Assembly: GCA_963210315.1 (NCBI GenBank)
Contig: OY723272.1
Coordinates: 1,116,001 to 1,180,000, forward strand
Direction: 5' to 3'
From: Rhynchopus euleeides
Lineage: Eukaryota; Euglenozoa; Diplonemea; Diplonemida; Diplonemidae
DNA: 64,000 nt
Made by a program: the position numbers and the translations under genes
The notes under the pieces: generated by a model
Databases searched by the model: none
What the model was told of the DNA's origin: nothing
The model's input: the letters and a program-made list of their open reading frames with translations, nothing else
In this document: in pieces, positions 52,921-64,000 of the stretch
Layout: the number at the start of each line of letters is the position of its first letter
Position numbering within the stretch: the first letter of the stretch is position 1

Positions 52921-55295
52921 ATATGCGAATTTCAACAGGCCTGACAGCCCCATACTCCCAGGATGAGCGTTCCGCAAACCCAGTATATCGCGGGAAATCA
53001 TGTTCCAAACGTCTGCGACACGCAGGCACAAACAATAATAGATCACACCCTCTTTATTTTCGAGACTGGCTTCATACTACAGTTTTCCGAAACGCCGACA
53101 TCACTTCATCACTACATCGCAAAGGAAGCGCGCGAGATGGTTTGCTGGCAGAGACGGCCACCAGTCTGATGTATGAGAATCGTGTTCGTTGTAGCAAAGG
53201 CAACCGCTTGCGCATTATACCCAGAAGGTGGCTCTCCGGTGTAGCAACCTTCCAGTCTATGGGTTGGGTGTGGGGTAGGGTTTTGAACGGTGGTATTGAT
53301 TGGAAGTGTGGGGAGGGGGGGGGGGGTCAAGGATTTGACGGCCAGGGCTGTGCTGGCAGGGTATTATCGCAAATAAAAGTGTGTGCATTTTGGCCTTTTG
53401 TTGGGGGGTGGGGAAACCAACAGCAAACCCGCTTTGTTACTTGCAAGATGGCCTTTCGGTTAGTTCTTTTTTCCGGATGCTCCCGAAAACAGCTGCTCGC
53501 CGTAATCATTATCAGAAAAAGAAATCCAAAGCAGTTCGAGGATGCAAGCCGCCATCCATGCATGGTCTGTAACTTGGGTGGGATCCATGGGAAGAAGACA
53601 AAGTAAAATACAGACAACAACAAGGTAAGAGGCATGCGCTTGTATGGAACGGGGAAGCGTGTCGATTTCAGGGCACACAGGTCCGATACAGGGTGCTTCT
53701 ATTGCCATGGTGTTCTTTCTTCCGCCCGGGTTGAAGAAAAAAATCGAGACATGTGTTGCACTGGGGGTCTGGGAGAAAATTTTCACTTTCACTTCTTGAC
53801 AACTTTCTCTTGGCTTTGACATCATTGCACGTGTCCTGTTTTTTTTGCCTTGGAGTCCAGTGGCAGTGGCAATCAACTCGAATTATGGAAGAATCTCCGG
53901 CGATCAGTCTGTTCGTAAATCGCCACGACATCACGGTAATACGCCTGGCTGTGCGAAGGATGGCAAATAACCCAGCACCTCGCCGCTCGCAAGAACGCCT
54001 CCATGTCACAAGGCATTTGACGGCAGCCCCGCGATGGCATAACTTGCACCTCCCACACCCCACAGGGGGGAAGGGGGGGAGGCGGGGGGGAGGGGATGAA
54101 TCCTCTGACTTGCTACTGTCATTCGAAATCGTCTCCCCCACCCACCCACCCACCACCCAGCCCACCCCTCGGGGAGCCAACAGACAACCGGCGGGGGAAA
54201 TGTCCGGGAAAAGAAAGCAGATTAAATGGATGATGTGTGTGAGTCAAGCGACCACTGCCCCCACTCCTAGACGAAGGAGACAGGCCAGGGGTATCGATGT
54301 CTATAACAACAGGGGGTTAGGGAGCCAAAAGCACTCCATCCTGCGCAAGACAGTGGGTTGGTGTGTATGTGGGACATGTGTTAGCCAGCACTTGGCCGCA
54401 GGCAGCAAATCCTCACCCGATAGCTGGGCTGATCTGCAGTGGTCCGGCGGTCCGGGAGGCGGGGTGATGGGATGGAGTGGGTTGAGTGGGGGGGGGGCGG
54501 GGGGGAAGGCGTGTCACTTCTTCAGTGCCTCAGGCGCAACTCGACATCTGTTTGTCAAGCGAACAATAACAGAGGTGGGGGGGGGGGGGGGTGAAGACGT
54601 AAAAGCCACATATTTGTCACCCACATACGCATGAAGAAGATAAACATCGATGACTGGGGGGGGGGGGGGGGGACTCCCGGGGGAGACCAGGGGTTTGCAA
54701 GTTTGAGTTGGGGTGGATGTCCCCTGAATGACGATGCACCATCTGAAACCCAGGCGGGTAGCAGATGTGCCATTTTTGTGACTTTATTATTGGCACCATT
54801 CGGCATCATCGAATTAACATCAACCACGGGAGGGTGGTACCCTGGCAGCCCCGAGGGGCGCCACCAGAAAAAAATACAGGTCTTCATTAATACGAGAAAG
54901 AATCGAGGAGGGCGATAATGGAAAGGAGGAATCGGGGGGGGTTTGATTGTAGAAAGTAGCGTATAAGGAATCGGGGGGGGGGGGAAATAGCCACGTATAT
55001 CGAGACACTGGGCAACACAGCAGCGGGGCGTGAATGGCAGGCAATGGTGATGAAGGGCATGGGTGGGGGGGGGGGGTGGTAGGTGGGGGGGGAGATGGCT
55101 GTAAGTTGATGAACGTGTGATATAAATTGGGGAAGAAGAAGAAAAAGAAACATCATCAATAGCAGGAGGGAAAGAGAGGCATCGTCGAAGGGGGGGAGGG
55201 GTAAAGCGGGAAGAATCAGAACACACACACGCGAATACGGTTTGTTGCAGTGCAGAAGACTTCCTTTGAGTGCGATGCCTTCTTGGTGAGGCCTT
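52921..55295. other. Gene-poor tract left of the assembly gap
   Basis: Many G runs (53310-53326, 54064-54090, 54575-54592, 54656-54672). The long plus-strand frame at 53753-54634 is low-complexity and runs through G runs; not supported as a gene. Confidence 0.45.
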
Positions 55296-55495
55296 NNNNN
55301 NNNNNNNNNNNNNNNNNNNNNNNNNNNNNNNNNNNNNNNNNNNNNNNNNNNNNNNNNNNNNNNNNNNNNNNNNNNNNNNNNNNNNNNNNNNNNNNNNNNN
55401 NNNNNNNNNNNNNNNNNNNNNNNNNNNNNNNNNNNNNNNNNNNNNNNNNNNNNNNNNNNNNNNNNNNNNNNNNNNNNNNNNNNNNNNNNNNNNNN
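55296..55495. other. Assembly gap, 200 N
   Basis: Exactly 200 unknown bases, a default scaffold-gap length; the true distance is unknown. Confidence 0.99.
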
Positions 55496-57370
55496 TATTC
55501 TGATGAGATGTGGTGAACGTGCGTGGCATCAGGGCTTTGGGTTGGAAAACATAAAATACTGGGTTGAAGGTATGAGAGTGTGGTGTCGCACAGAACGTGA
55601 ATATGATTGTATTCTTCGTTGGATCAGCAGTGGAACCCCAAGAAACCTGGCAGGTGCAGGTTGGGAGATAGGCAACGGGGATGAAGGGGGTTCAACGGTT
55701 TACTGGAGTATTTTCGGCGAATGTTCCTTCGCTTCTGAACCCCAAACACACCCGGATCATTTTTCATTTCTCTCTTTTTGTGGGCTCCAGAGTTCTACAA
55801 TCACAAGAGCTTACCTTAATCTGTCTTGCTTAATTTTGGCGCACGGGGGGGTGTGTGCCAAACACGGTTGCGCACACAGACACGGCACAAAGGCAACACC
55901 TGAGCAACGGCGAGAGAGGAGAGGTCGGCGAGAACTGAGGGGGGTGGGGGGGGGGTTTTTTTTTGTGCGGCCTGTGTGGTTGTCTTCGTCGTTTGTCTTC
56001 TTCGACCGGACATCCCCTTCTTCTGGAGACACCGATCTACACCATGAACCTCGAGCTGATGCTGGAGCTTTCGGGAGCCTCTGCGAGTGGGTGGCCACGC
56101 TTTTTTTGGTGGACGCACCCAAAAGAAAATAAAGAAATAGAAAAAACCCGGGGGTAGGGGTGGGGGTCACAGGGTGAGAGGCTTTTCCTCTTCCCTTCAC
56201 CATCACCCCACTCCCACACCTACCCCCCCGACAGGATACAACATATCAAGAAAGATATCACAGCAAAAGGTGACACAGTGCCTGAAAGCTAAAGACCGTC
56301 TGCAACACATGCAGTGCACAGCAGAGAGATGCCCCCATCTCCCGGGGGGGAGATGACCCCCCACCCTGGCGGGATATCAAACCCGCGAGGGAGACCTCCC
56401 CCGCGGGATATCCCACCGGGATATCCCGTTTCCATATCCCACAAAATCCTGGCCACCGTGCAGGCATGAAGAGTGCTTTGTTCGGGAAGGGGTGGGGTGG
56501 GGGGCGGGCGTGCCCACTGGAGACGGGGTGGGGGGAACTGTGTGTGGTACAAATCTGAAGGGAGGAGAAGAGCCCGAAAGGGCGTTCGTCGATTGGCGAG
56601 AACACCCCCTCACACCCCCCTCCCCGCCACTGAAACTTCCACATGCATCGGAGAAGCGGTATCTTCACAACTGTTAAAGCACCTGGCATACCGAACACAT
56701 GCTCCGTTCGTGCGAACAAAATAACACATTCCCAAGCAAGATATTGGTCACCCACATTGCATACGCTGAGTATATTGTTTTACTGGACATACAGTTAAGA
56801 ATTTGGCCTGCGACAGCCGCCCGTATTTTGTTTTGCTTCGCATTGTCGATAAACACCCCGAGCACACCCCGACCTGTCCACACCATGGACATGAGGGGGA
56901 TGTGCCCCAGCATTCTTGACTCGAGAAAGAGACAAAACCGTTGCGTGGTATCTGGCCTTCATGTTGACGGAGGAAAACTATATGTGCCGTCTTGGATGGA
57001 TCTTCACGTAGGAGGTGCCACCTTATAACTTTCTCTTCTGCACCTGCCGGCTCGGGTAATGCGGTGACGCTTCGACACACACAAAATTTACAACCCCCTC
57101 GTCCGGCGAAGAAAGGGGTGTTGTGCCGAGCACGGTTTGGCAGAACTGAATAGAGGAAAGCTGTCGGTTGCTTGGCGCGTGAGGTTGACGAGAGAAAAAA
57201 AGAATATACGGCACATAAAGATTCCCTCACATTCAGGCCCCCCCCCCCCTCCGCCAAAACTATCAAAAAAGAACAAAACATTTGCACAGGAAGCGGTGCG
57301 TGAGAAGCTTTATTTTGGGAAAGGACCGGGGTGGAGGAGAGGGCTTGGTTTTGGCTTCGGCAGTTGTATA
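55496..57370. other. Gene-poor tract right of the gap
   Basis: No gene supported. Includes GGGATATC/GGGATATCCC palindromes at 56368-56442 and a block at 56552-56615 (GGCGTTCGTCGATTGGCGAG) that recurs at about 61672-61730. Confidence 0.45.
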
Positions 57371-58565
57371 TGGCCTCGTCTATAAACCCCCCCCCCCCCA
57401 AAACCGACTTTTTAGCCATTTTTTCAGGTTTTCCCAAAAATTTCGGCCACTGACCTCAACTGGGCCCCCAACAAACACTCGAAAACAGTTTTTCGATGAT
57501 TGGTGGGGGTTGGAGACACAGAGAGGACGTGAAAACTGCACACCGTTGGGGTATTTTTGGGTGAAATGAAGGCCGGAAAACGGTTTGCTCAGTACACCAG
57601 AAACAGCCTGTCACACAGATTGGCACAACTAGCACTGCGTTTTGGGCTGCACGACTCTTCGTTGCGTCCTGTGGGATCATCTCGGCTTGCTATGATTGGG
57701 GGACTGCCGGGTACTCTTGCCCTGATCAGTTGCTGCGAAAATCAACAAGAGAAACCTCTCCCTGTGGTGCCTCATACAGGCTACTACGCTCGTCGTGGCG
57801 ATTAATGGCCACAGGAGAAGAGAGGGTAATCATGAAGCTAGCTCAGGAAACCTTCTGGTGCTGGTGCGTCTTCTCTTCCCAAGAAGAAGTGCAGAAGGGA
57901 CACAATCGTGTGCAGCAGGGAGTCGCTGCCAAGTCGGAGGGAGGCGTGTTTCTCGGCTCCATGCAGTTTCGGCAGGGCACTAGCCAATCACTACTAGCCA
58001 AGCAACTCAACAAACCGAAAGAGTCGTGACACACACAGACATAGTCTTGGATCAATGACTCGAAAATTTCACGATTTGAGTGCCACATCGGCACCCTTCT
58101 CGCAAGTATACAACCATGAAGAGACATCCAGCTGCCCAGCTTCTTCAAACGAACGCCAATTGGGAGACCGGGTGTCCATCAGAAACGACGATCGCCTTGG
58201 GGGATTTCACTTCCCGGAGGGCGTGCTGTTTCAAAAAATCAACGACTGGACAGGGAGAAGGCAATTCTGGGCAATTCCGAGCAACTCCGGGCCCTGTAAG
58301 TGCAGCAAGAGGTGCCACATCGGCTGCACCTCTGCAGGGGCGATTTTTTGCGCATTTCCCAACCCTCTGAAAAGGGAGGGAAATTGCACAGAAATCTGAA
58401 CTTTGGCCTCGCAGGGCCCCGAGAACCCCCCACGAACACCCCCCATGTGTCCCCGATATCATGTCTCAGGGGTTTCGTGAGGCAGATGCTCGAATTTTCA
58501 GAAAAACCTGAAAAAATGGCTAAAAAGTCGGTTTTGGGGGGGGGGGGGTTTTATAGACGGTCCCA
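57371..58565. mobile_element. Element K (J-related, TA TSD)
   Basis: Ends TGGCCTCGTCTATAAACCCC and the complementary TTATAGACGGTCCCA, TA at 57369-57370 and 58566-58567. Both ends carry a long G/C run and then CCGACTTTTTAGCCATTTTT in inverted orientation. 1195 bp, close to J in length. The centre differs from J and has no recognised gene. Confidence 0.82.
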
Positions 58566-58567
58566 TA

Positions 58568-59197
58568 TGTTGCTTGTGCACGTGGCAGGGAAAAACCAAG
58601 TCCTCCTCACAACACCACCAGGTCAGTTGCGCGAGCAGGCAGGGATTCACGGGGTGCAAGGCAGGGTTGTGTGGGGTGTGCAGGAAGGAGGCTCAAATAT
58701 CATAGAGGCAATCGAGAGAGCAAGAAGGAATATAAGGGCTTTCTCATAACAGCGTCGGGCATATATTTCACACATTTTTCCCCCCAACTCCGAAGACAAT
58801 ACCAAAGGAAGATGATTTTCGCGGAAACAGCACGCACTTCTCGAATCGCATCAATGTGTCTAGACAGCAACATCACTGTATACAGACCCCGGGGGGAGAA
58901 AGGGCGGTTGGTGGAAGCAAAAATGGGGTACACCCCGGGGGCACATCCATTGAGGCCCACCCACCTCCTCACCCTCCCCCCCTCCCCCCCACCCACTCTG
59001 GGGATTGTTACTGCATTTGTTGCAAATATCATCATCCAACCTTGGGGGTTCTGTTTCTCCGGGCTTCATAGCTTTATCGCTGGGCCATCTTCCTCAAGGC
59101 CCATGCCACCACTTTTGCATATCCCCTGCCCCCCAATGCGCAGATTGCAGAGGCACGTCTGTAGATCGGATGGGATACACCAGCATCGTGTGGCTTA
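58568..59197. other. Spacer between K and W
   Basis: No gene or repeat recognised; C-rich near 58975-58995. Confidence 0.4.
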
Positions 59198-60253
59198 ACC
59201 CTTTAGGGACCAACCACGCATATATGCGTGGAAAATGCAAAAAAATTGGGGTTGGGAGGTAAGTTCCTTTGGATGTCACCTTTTTGAAGATTTCTTTTTA
59301 TGGTGAAAAGGGCCGGTGAAAAACATTCCACGAACATGCGTGTTTGGACATGCTGGTTTACAGAATTCATGTTCCCACAGGAGGGGAAAACACGAAAATT
59401 CGAGAATTCTGGTTTTGGGCTATTTTTTGGGAAAACGAGAAAAAAATGTCAAGACCAAGTAACATGTTGCGAACTTGAACTTTTTGATCAATTTTTTTTC
59501 CTGGAATTGTTCTGGGCTGAATCTGTCCGAAATTCGCCGTTTCGCACGGATTCGTGAGGCTGAAAGTGGCCCGGTGGGGGTGACGACACCCAGACCCCAT
59601 GACCAGGAATGCTAATTAACCAGGGACTTGGCTGTCCCGTTTGTCAAGGGAGGGAAATATTTGTGTTCAACAACTCTGGCAGTCTCGAACATGGCACGAA
59701 CAGCGCATTTCACGACAACAAATTTTTTGAAAAAAGACGTTGTTCCGTCCCACTGGACTGCAGAAGTCAAGTTGGCCCCCCTCACCCACACCGACCACCC
59801 ACCTATATAGGCCCCCTATATAGCCTGCATATACGTACCCTGGAAAACCCTCGAAAATCTTTGGTTTTTGCGATCAGCAGTAACATGCTTTGAACTCCAC
59901 CATTTGGCGATTATTTGGCCACCGAGAGTAGAGTTTTGACCACTGTGATCGAGAAAGCAACAGTGGGCCCTGAATGGGTTCCGGATACACAGTATATTTG
60001 GGTTGCCAAGGCCACACGCGATTTTTTCAGGATTTCAGGGTGTTTTCACGGTGTGCACTTTGTCACTGCCGGGGAAATGGAAAAAATATTTTTCCGGGGA
60101 CTTTGTTTGGTTGTCTTGAATATAATTGCGACAACCGATTTCACCATCAAAAGAAATCTTGAAAAACACCAAAATCCGTCCAACTTACTCACGATCGCGG
60201 TGTGAAGCCCGAAACCTCGAAAATTAATTAACCCCCCCGTGGTCCCTAAAGGG
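59198..60253. mobile_element. Element W: piggyBac-like non-autonomous element (TTAA TSD)
   Basis: TIR CCCTTTAGGGACCA at 59198 and its complement ending 60253, flanked by TTAA at 59194-59197 and 60254-60257. TTAA target and CCC-starting ends are the hallmark of piggyBac superfamily elements. Subterminal CCACGCATATATGCGTGG palindrome at the left. 1056 bp, no transposase frame, so presumably mobilised in trans. Confidence 0.85.
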
Positions 60254-60257
60254 TTAA

Positions 60258-62072
60258 TCGGGCCAAGCGTTGCCAATGCCATGCGTTTTTGGTCTGCTCT
60301 CTTCAGAGAAAAGCCCTTAGGAATCGTTTGGGGGAGAGAGGGTGGCGGATTTCAAATTATATTCTATCCGAAAATCACTCCAAGCAGAAAACAAGAGGGT
60401 GGTAGGATGGTTTCGGAAGCCCGAAGGGGGGCTCTATCCAGAGTTCGAAAGAATATTGCGGGGTATCCTGAAAAGAGTTGAACTAAAAAGAAAGCTTTCG
60501 GGAGAAAACGGGGCACCTCATTTGAAGACGCCGTGTCGAAAGCGGGGTAAAGGTGGGCAGACAGGATGCACTGCTGTGTGTTTCAGAAAACCGACTTCTC
60601 TCCGGCAGACAATACCCAGCCCCCCCTGAAGAGGTGGAGATGCTGAAACGGGATGACTGGCGGTGATGTCCCGAAGGCCAAATGCCAGGCATACGATGGG
60701 GATAAGGGGTAAAGACAAGACCCTCGTGAGTCGTGCCGGACTCCCTTGCCGTCCGCAACAAGACTGTTATGAGGCCGAAAACCCCTTTCCCCATGGCGGC
60801 TTCGTTGGGGGCAGGGGGCGGGGGGGGGTGTCTTGATTTCTTTTAGCATGTGGCTGCGGTGAACCCCGAGCCAGCTTTGAAATCATCGCATTTCAATCAC
60901 AACCCCCACACCGCGCTCTTCAGAAACACGTGTGAGGAAGCAATGGGCAGGGGCACTGAAAACATACAACGCAAACAATCCGCACAGGAGATTTCAAGAA
61001 GTTTGCCCAAAAAAAGCAACAGGGCAGTCTCGTGTTTCTGTGGCTGTGTGTGTTGTGCTGACTTTGCTCTGCCTCTCCAAACTGTGCCAGCAACGTGATG
61101 CCCTATTTTGCTTGGGCGGCCTCACGTTCCTGCACCTTTTGAGTTGAGACGTCACCATGTGAAATAAGAAATGCGATGCGCGCATACACCGCTTGCTTCG
61201 ACATGACAAACGAGCTTTGCTGCGGCAAAAAAAATGCCAAACCAGGAAATAGCACACAGGGTAGTGCTCATCGCAGGAAACATTGGGGACGGGGTGGGGG
61301 GGGCGTAAGAATCGTCCCGGGTAAAAGAAACTCAGAGAGGGAGGCGGGGTTGGTGGGGTGGGGGGTGTGGGGTGCATGCAAAGGCAATGCAGAAGAAAAC
61401 CAGGGCAAAATAAAATGGCAGCTGCACCGCACACGGCACGTAGAAGGGCGGCAAAAACATAGCGGCAAAAACAAAGGGGCAGTTGCACCACATCTATTCC
61501 TTAGCTTGTTTGGTTATCGACTCTACTAACCTGATGTGCAAGACGACCAGGCAGCGGGCAGCGACGTACACAGCATCATTCGTTGTATTGGCCAGAAACA
61601 GCCCGACATTTTCCAACAAGAAGAAATAATGACCCGGGGTGTGTTTGTGCGCACGGAAACTTTGTGTCTGCAAATCAGAAAGGGGAGAGAAGAACCAGCG
61701 GGTATTCGTCGATCGCGAGAACACCCCACACGCCTGCTGCGGGTGTGGTGTGTCCTGCATGATCTGCATAGCAAAGTTTCCTGCGTTGTTAGCACAACTC
61801 CAAGAAAAAAAAATACAGGTGCTGCAGGAAATCCGGGTTCGCATAAAAAAAAGAAGGGGTTAAAAAAAACAACACCACGCAGTCAAACATCTCCATCCCT
61901 CCTCCCAATATTCTTTGCGACACACACCCACACATCCCTCTTTTTGTGGGGCGTTGTGCCACCTCCACACACATTACACACCATACTCCCCCCCCCCCCT
62001 CCCACCCCAGAAGAAACACAGCACGTCGCAGGAAGGGGTTCTCTCTACTTGGCTGACCCAGCCATCAGAAAC
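60258..62072. other. 3' flank of the third TH1-like gene
   Basis: No gene supported. Contains the second copy of the 56.5-kb block near 61672-61730. Confidence 0.4.
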
Positions 62073-62831
62073 CTACATCGCCACCACCTCGTCCTCCTCC
62101 TCCTCGTCACTGGCAACGGAGGTCGACTCCGACGGGACGCGTGCCCTGCTGTACCCCGTGGCGCTGAAGAGGCTGTCGCTCAGCACGATGCTGTCCGACA
62201 GGGGGTCCTCCATGTCGTTGCTGCTGGCGTCGTCCTCCTTCCGGATCTCCTCCGGTGCCAGCATCGACACCTGCACGAGCGACTGCGAGTAGGACCACCC
62301 GGCAGGCTTCACCATGCTGAGCGGGGGGTAAAACTTGTTCTTCCCCCGGTTTGCGTCGCTGGACTCAACCACCCAGTCATCCAGAGGGCTGGTGCCAGTG
62401 CAGTACTTGTAGGTGGACCGCAGGATGTGCAGCAGCCGGCGTGCCTCCTCGGAAGACCCCATCTCAAAGTAGAGGTCGTACTTCTCGCTGGGGATGCGGA
62501 ACGCAAGCGAACCGCCCTTCATCCAGATGACCTCATTGATGATCGAGACGGGCACACACCGCGTGATGGTGCCGTCTTCCTTGAGGATGTAGAGGGCACG
62601 GTCCGAAACCTGGAGGATACGGGAAAGCCGAGTCCCCTTGCTGCAGAACCGGGAGATGCGCCTCTGGTAGTGCACAACCATGCGCCTGTCACCCCTCGTG
62701 AGGGGGGCGGCACGGGAGATCTTGGGGTCGTCGCTGCGCAGCTGCAGCTGGAGGCCTGTGTCCACCATTGTGATCGCCCCGTTGACCTCCACAGCACGGT
62801 GCTCTGACGGGATGCCGAAGAACTGCGACAT
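62073..62831 (-). CDS. TH1/PH-like domain protein (paralogue 3)
   Basis: 252 codons. Residues about 50-160 match the other two TH1-like proteins: MVVHYQRRISRFCSKGTRLS, ILQVSDRALYIL, RCVPVSIINEVIW, SLAFRIPSEKYDLYFEM, RRLLHILRSTYKY, WVVESSDANRGK, then FYPPLSMVKP at about 168-177. The C-terminal 60 residues are Ser/Glu/Asp-rich, ending in a run of acidic residues, unlike the basic Gln-rich tail of paralogue 1. A pyrimidine tract ending CTAAG sits two bases before the ATG, a good trans-splice acceptor. Membrane-lipid binding is inferred from TH1 domains elsewhere; the acidic tail may bind basic partners. Confidence 0.78.
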   Translation of the reverse strand: MSQFFGIPSEHRAVEVNGAITMVDTGLQLQLRSDDPKISRAAPLTRGDRRMVVHYQRRISRFCSKGTRLSRILQVSDRALYILKEDGTITRCVPVSIINEVIWMKGGSLAFRIPSEKYDLYFEMGSSEEARRLLHILRSTYKYCTGTSPLDDWVVESSDANRGKNKFYPPLSMVKPAGWSYSQSLVQVSMLAPEEIRKEDDASSNDMEDPLSDSIVLSDSLFSATGYSRARVPSESTSVASDEEEEDEVVAM

Positions 62832-64000
62832 TTCTTAGTTTAGGGTGAAGACGAGGTGGGGGAGAGAGCGGGGGGTGGTGTGGGGTGGTCAAAAAAGAAA
62901 AACTCGACTCTTTCTTAACTTGCCTCCCAAAAAGAAGGTTGAAGGGGCAGGAGGTGGCAAAAGAGGAGTGGACAAGATGAGCCAAGAGAAGGGGAAACGG
63001 CGAAGGTTGTGTGTGTTTGTGTGGCTCCTCTTTAACGCTGAGTGCGGAGAGAGCGGGGGGCGAGAGAGCGGACGGAGGCCTTTGGGTTGGAAATGTTGTG
63101 TGTGTGTGGGGGGTGTGAATCAGTTTGACATCAAAGCAAATGTTGCAGTCTCCGGATGAATCTTGGGGTGAATTCAGAACTTCAACTCGCCGAAATCCAG
63201 CAGCCGCACGAGGTTGGCTTTCAGGGAGCCGTCGCTTGTTTGACAGTTTCCGACCAGGCCCGACTGGTCTCACTTTCTCTCAGGGATAATTCACCTCGGG
63301 GGAATATACCTTCAACCTGCTAAGATCACCATTACCAACCCTCCCTGATACCAGTGGCGTCTCAAACCCATACGTCAGACTCAGACCATATATGCCCGGA
63401 TTCCGCCTTTTCTCTTCGCATCCGAGCAGAGCAGAATCATGCTCTCTGCTTGCACGACTATTTATTCGGGGGTCGAAGTCGAAGGAGGCACAAGGTTGAG
63501 TTACCTTTACTCGATTTTTTTCTGGGAGGGGGGAGGCCTGCCCTGAGGAACAACCACCCCACCAGAATATCATCGGGTACCCTCCCAGCCGTAGCCCTTT
63601 CGCCTATACGGCGGGCACCCCCTGTCCGGCGATTGTACAGTGAGGTTTCATAATTATGTTATGTCAGTTCGTCGGAGCCCAACTGAGAATAGAAACCTGT
63701 TGCTGCGCCCTCCCTCCCCTCAATCCCCACAGTCCTACGCGCTGCCCGGAAGGGCATAAGCCACCCCACCTGGAAGAACCCAGACCCGCCCCCCTCCACC
63801 TGGAAGCGCCACCGCTCGCGGTGGCGCGCGGCGCTCTGCACCTCTGCACTCCTCTGCAGTGGCTGCGGAGGGGGCTGAATGAATCCGGAAAGCTGAATTT
63901 CACCCGCTGCTCACCGGCATCACCTCCTCATCTCCTCGTAACCGATTGGGAAGGAAACACGTGCATCTTTTGCGCGACCTGCATCGGAGCTGTGTGATTA
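62832..64000. other. Right-end flank with a strong hairpin
   Basis: Pyrimidine-rich 5' flank of paralogue 3 up to about 63000. At 63807-63828, GCGCCACCG-CTCG-CGGTGGCGC is a perfect 9-bp stem with a CTCG loop. No RNA family recognised and no supported open frame. Confidence 0.4.

Noticed and set aside
53753..54634. 293-codon frame
   Set aside because: Low complexity, runs through G homopolymers, no start context or domain.
55250..55529. Frames crossing the N run
   Set aside because: Built on 200 unknown bases.
63160..63660. Possible 5S rRNA or other small RNA region
   Set aside because: None of the conserved 5S internal-promoter or stem sequences could be found.

Overview
The window looks like nuclear DNA of a euglenozoan, most probably a diplonemid. 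Four things suggest this: long single-exon genes; polypyrimidine-AG sites just upstream of start codons, as expected for trans-splicing; Ser/Thr/Pro 'APPTPAP' stalk proteins; and, at the left edge on the minus strand, a sequence resembling a diplonemid/kinetoplastid spliced-leader RNA gene. Long G and C homopolymers are scattered throughout. No bacterial features, CRISPR arrays, rRNA or tRNA genes were recognised. The species is inference.

Single-copy genes are few and almost all on the minus strand: a membrane-anchored NYN-domain protein (599-1609); three paralogues with a myosin-TH1/PH-like N-terminal domain (4999-8142, 22016-22717, 62073-62831); two tandemly duplicated secreted stalk proteins, one ending in WD40 repeats (34620-36668, interrupted) and one in a polytopic membrane domain (38623-40944); and a frameshifted multi-pass membrane gene (41458-42809).

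Most of 9.9-33.3 kb, plus parts of 44-53 kb and 57-60 kb, is nested transposable elements. Their ends and target-site duplications (TSDs) can be read directly, and empty sites are often visible in a second copy. Families by TSD: TA (H, a pogo/Tigger-like element with a DD35D transposase, and its internally deleted derivative; F/G; J/K; S, T and E, which sit in TA between G/C runs); 2 bp (R family, ends CACGGTGG); 3 bp (L, ends GGGGGTCTTCGCTCC); TTAA or TTAAA (W, piggyBac-like; D). Younger elements repeatedly sit in the palindromic subterminal repeats of older ones: H in G, G in I, L2 and J in I, H' and R2 in R1.

From 45 to 53 kb two related elements (M and N) encode unfamiliar proteins with the same C-terminal PCGVT. 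Both are bordered by arrays of roughly 10-bp repeats. A 0.84-kb palindromic element (O) lies between two 526-bp direct copies of the N gene 3' half. A 12-bp GAACCGGTT array lies just upstream. From 53 to 64 kb the sequence is mostly gene-poor, with a 200-N assembly gap (55296-55495), elements K and W, and the third TH1-like paralogue near the right end.
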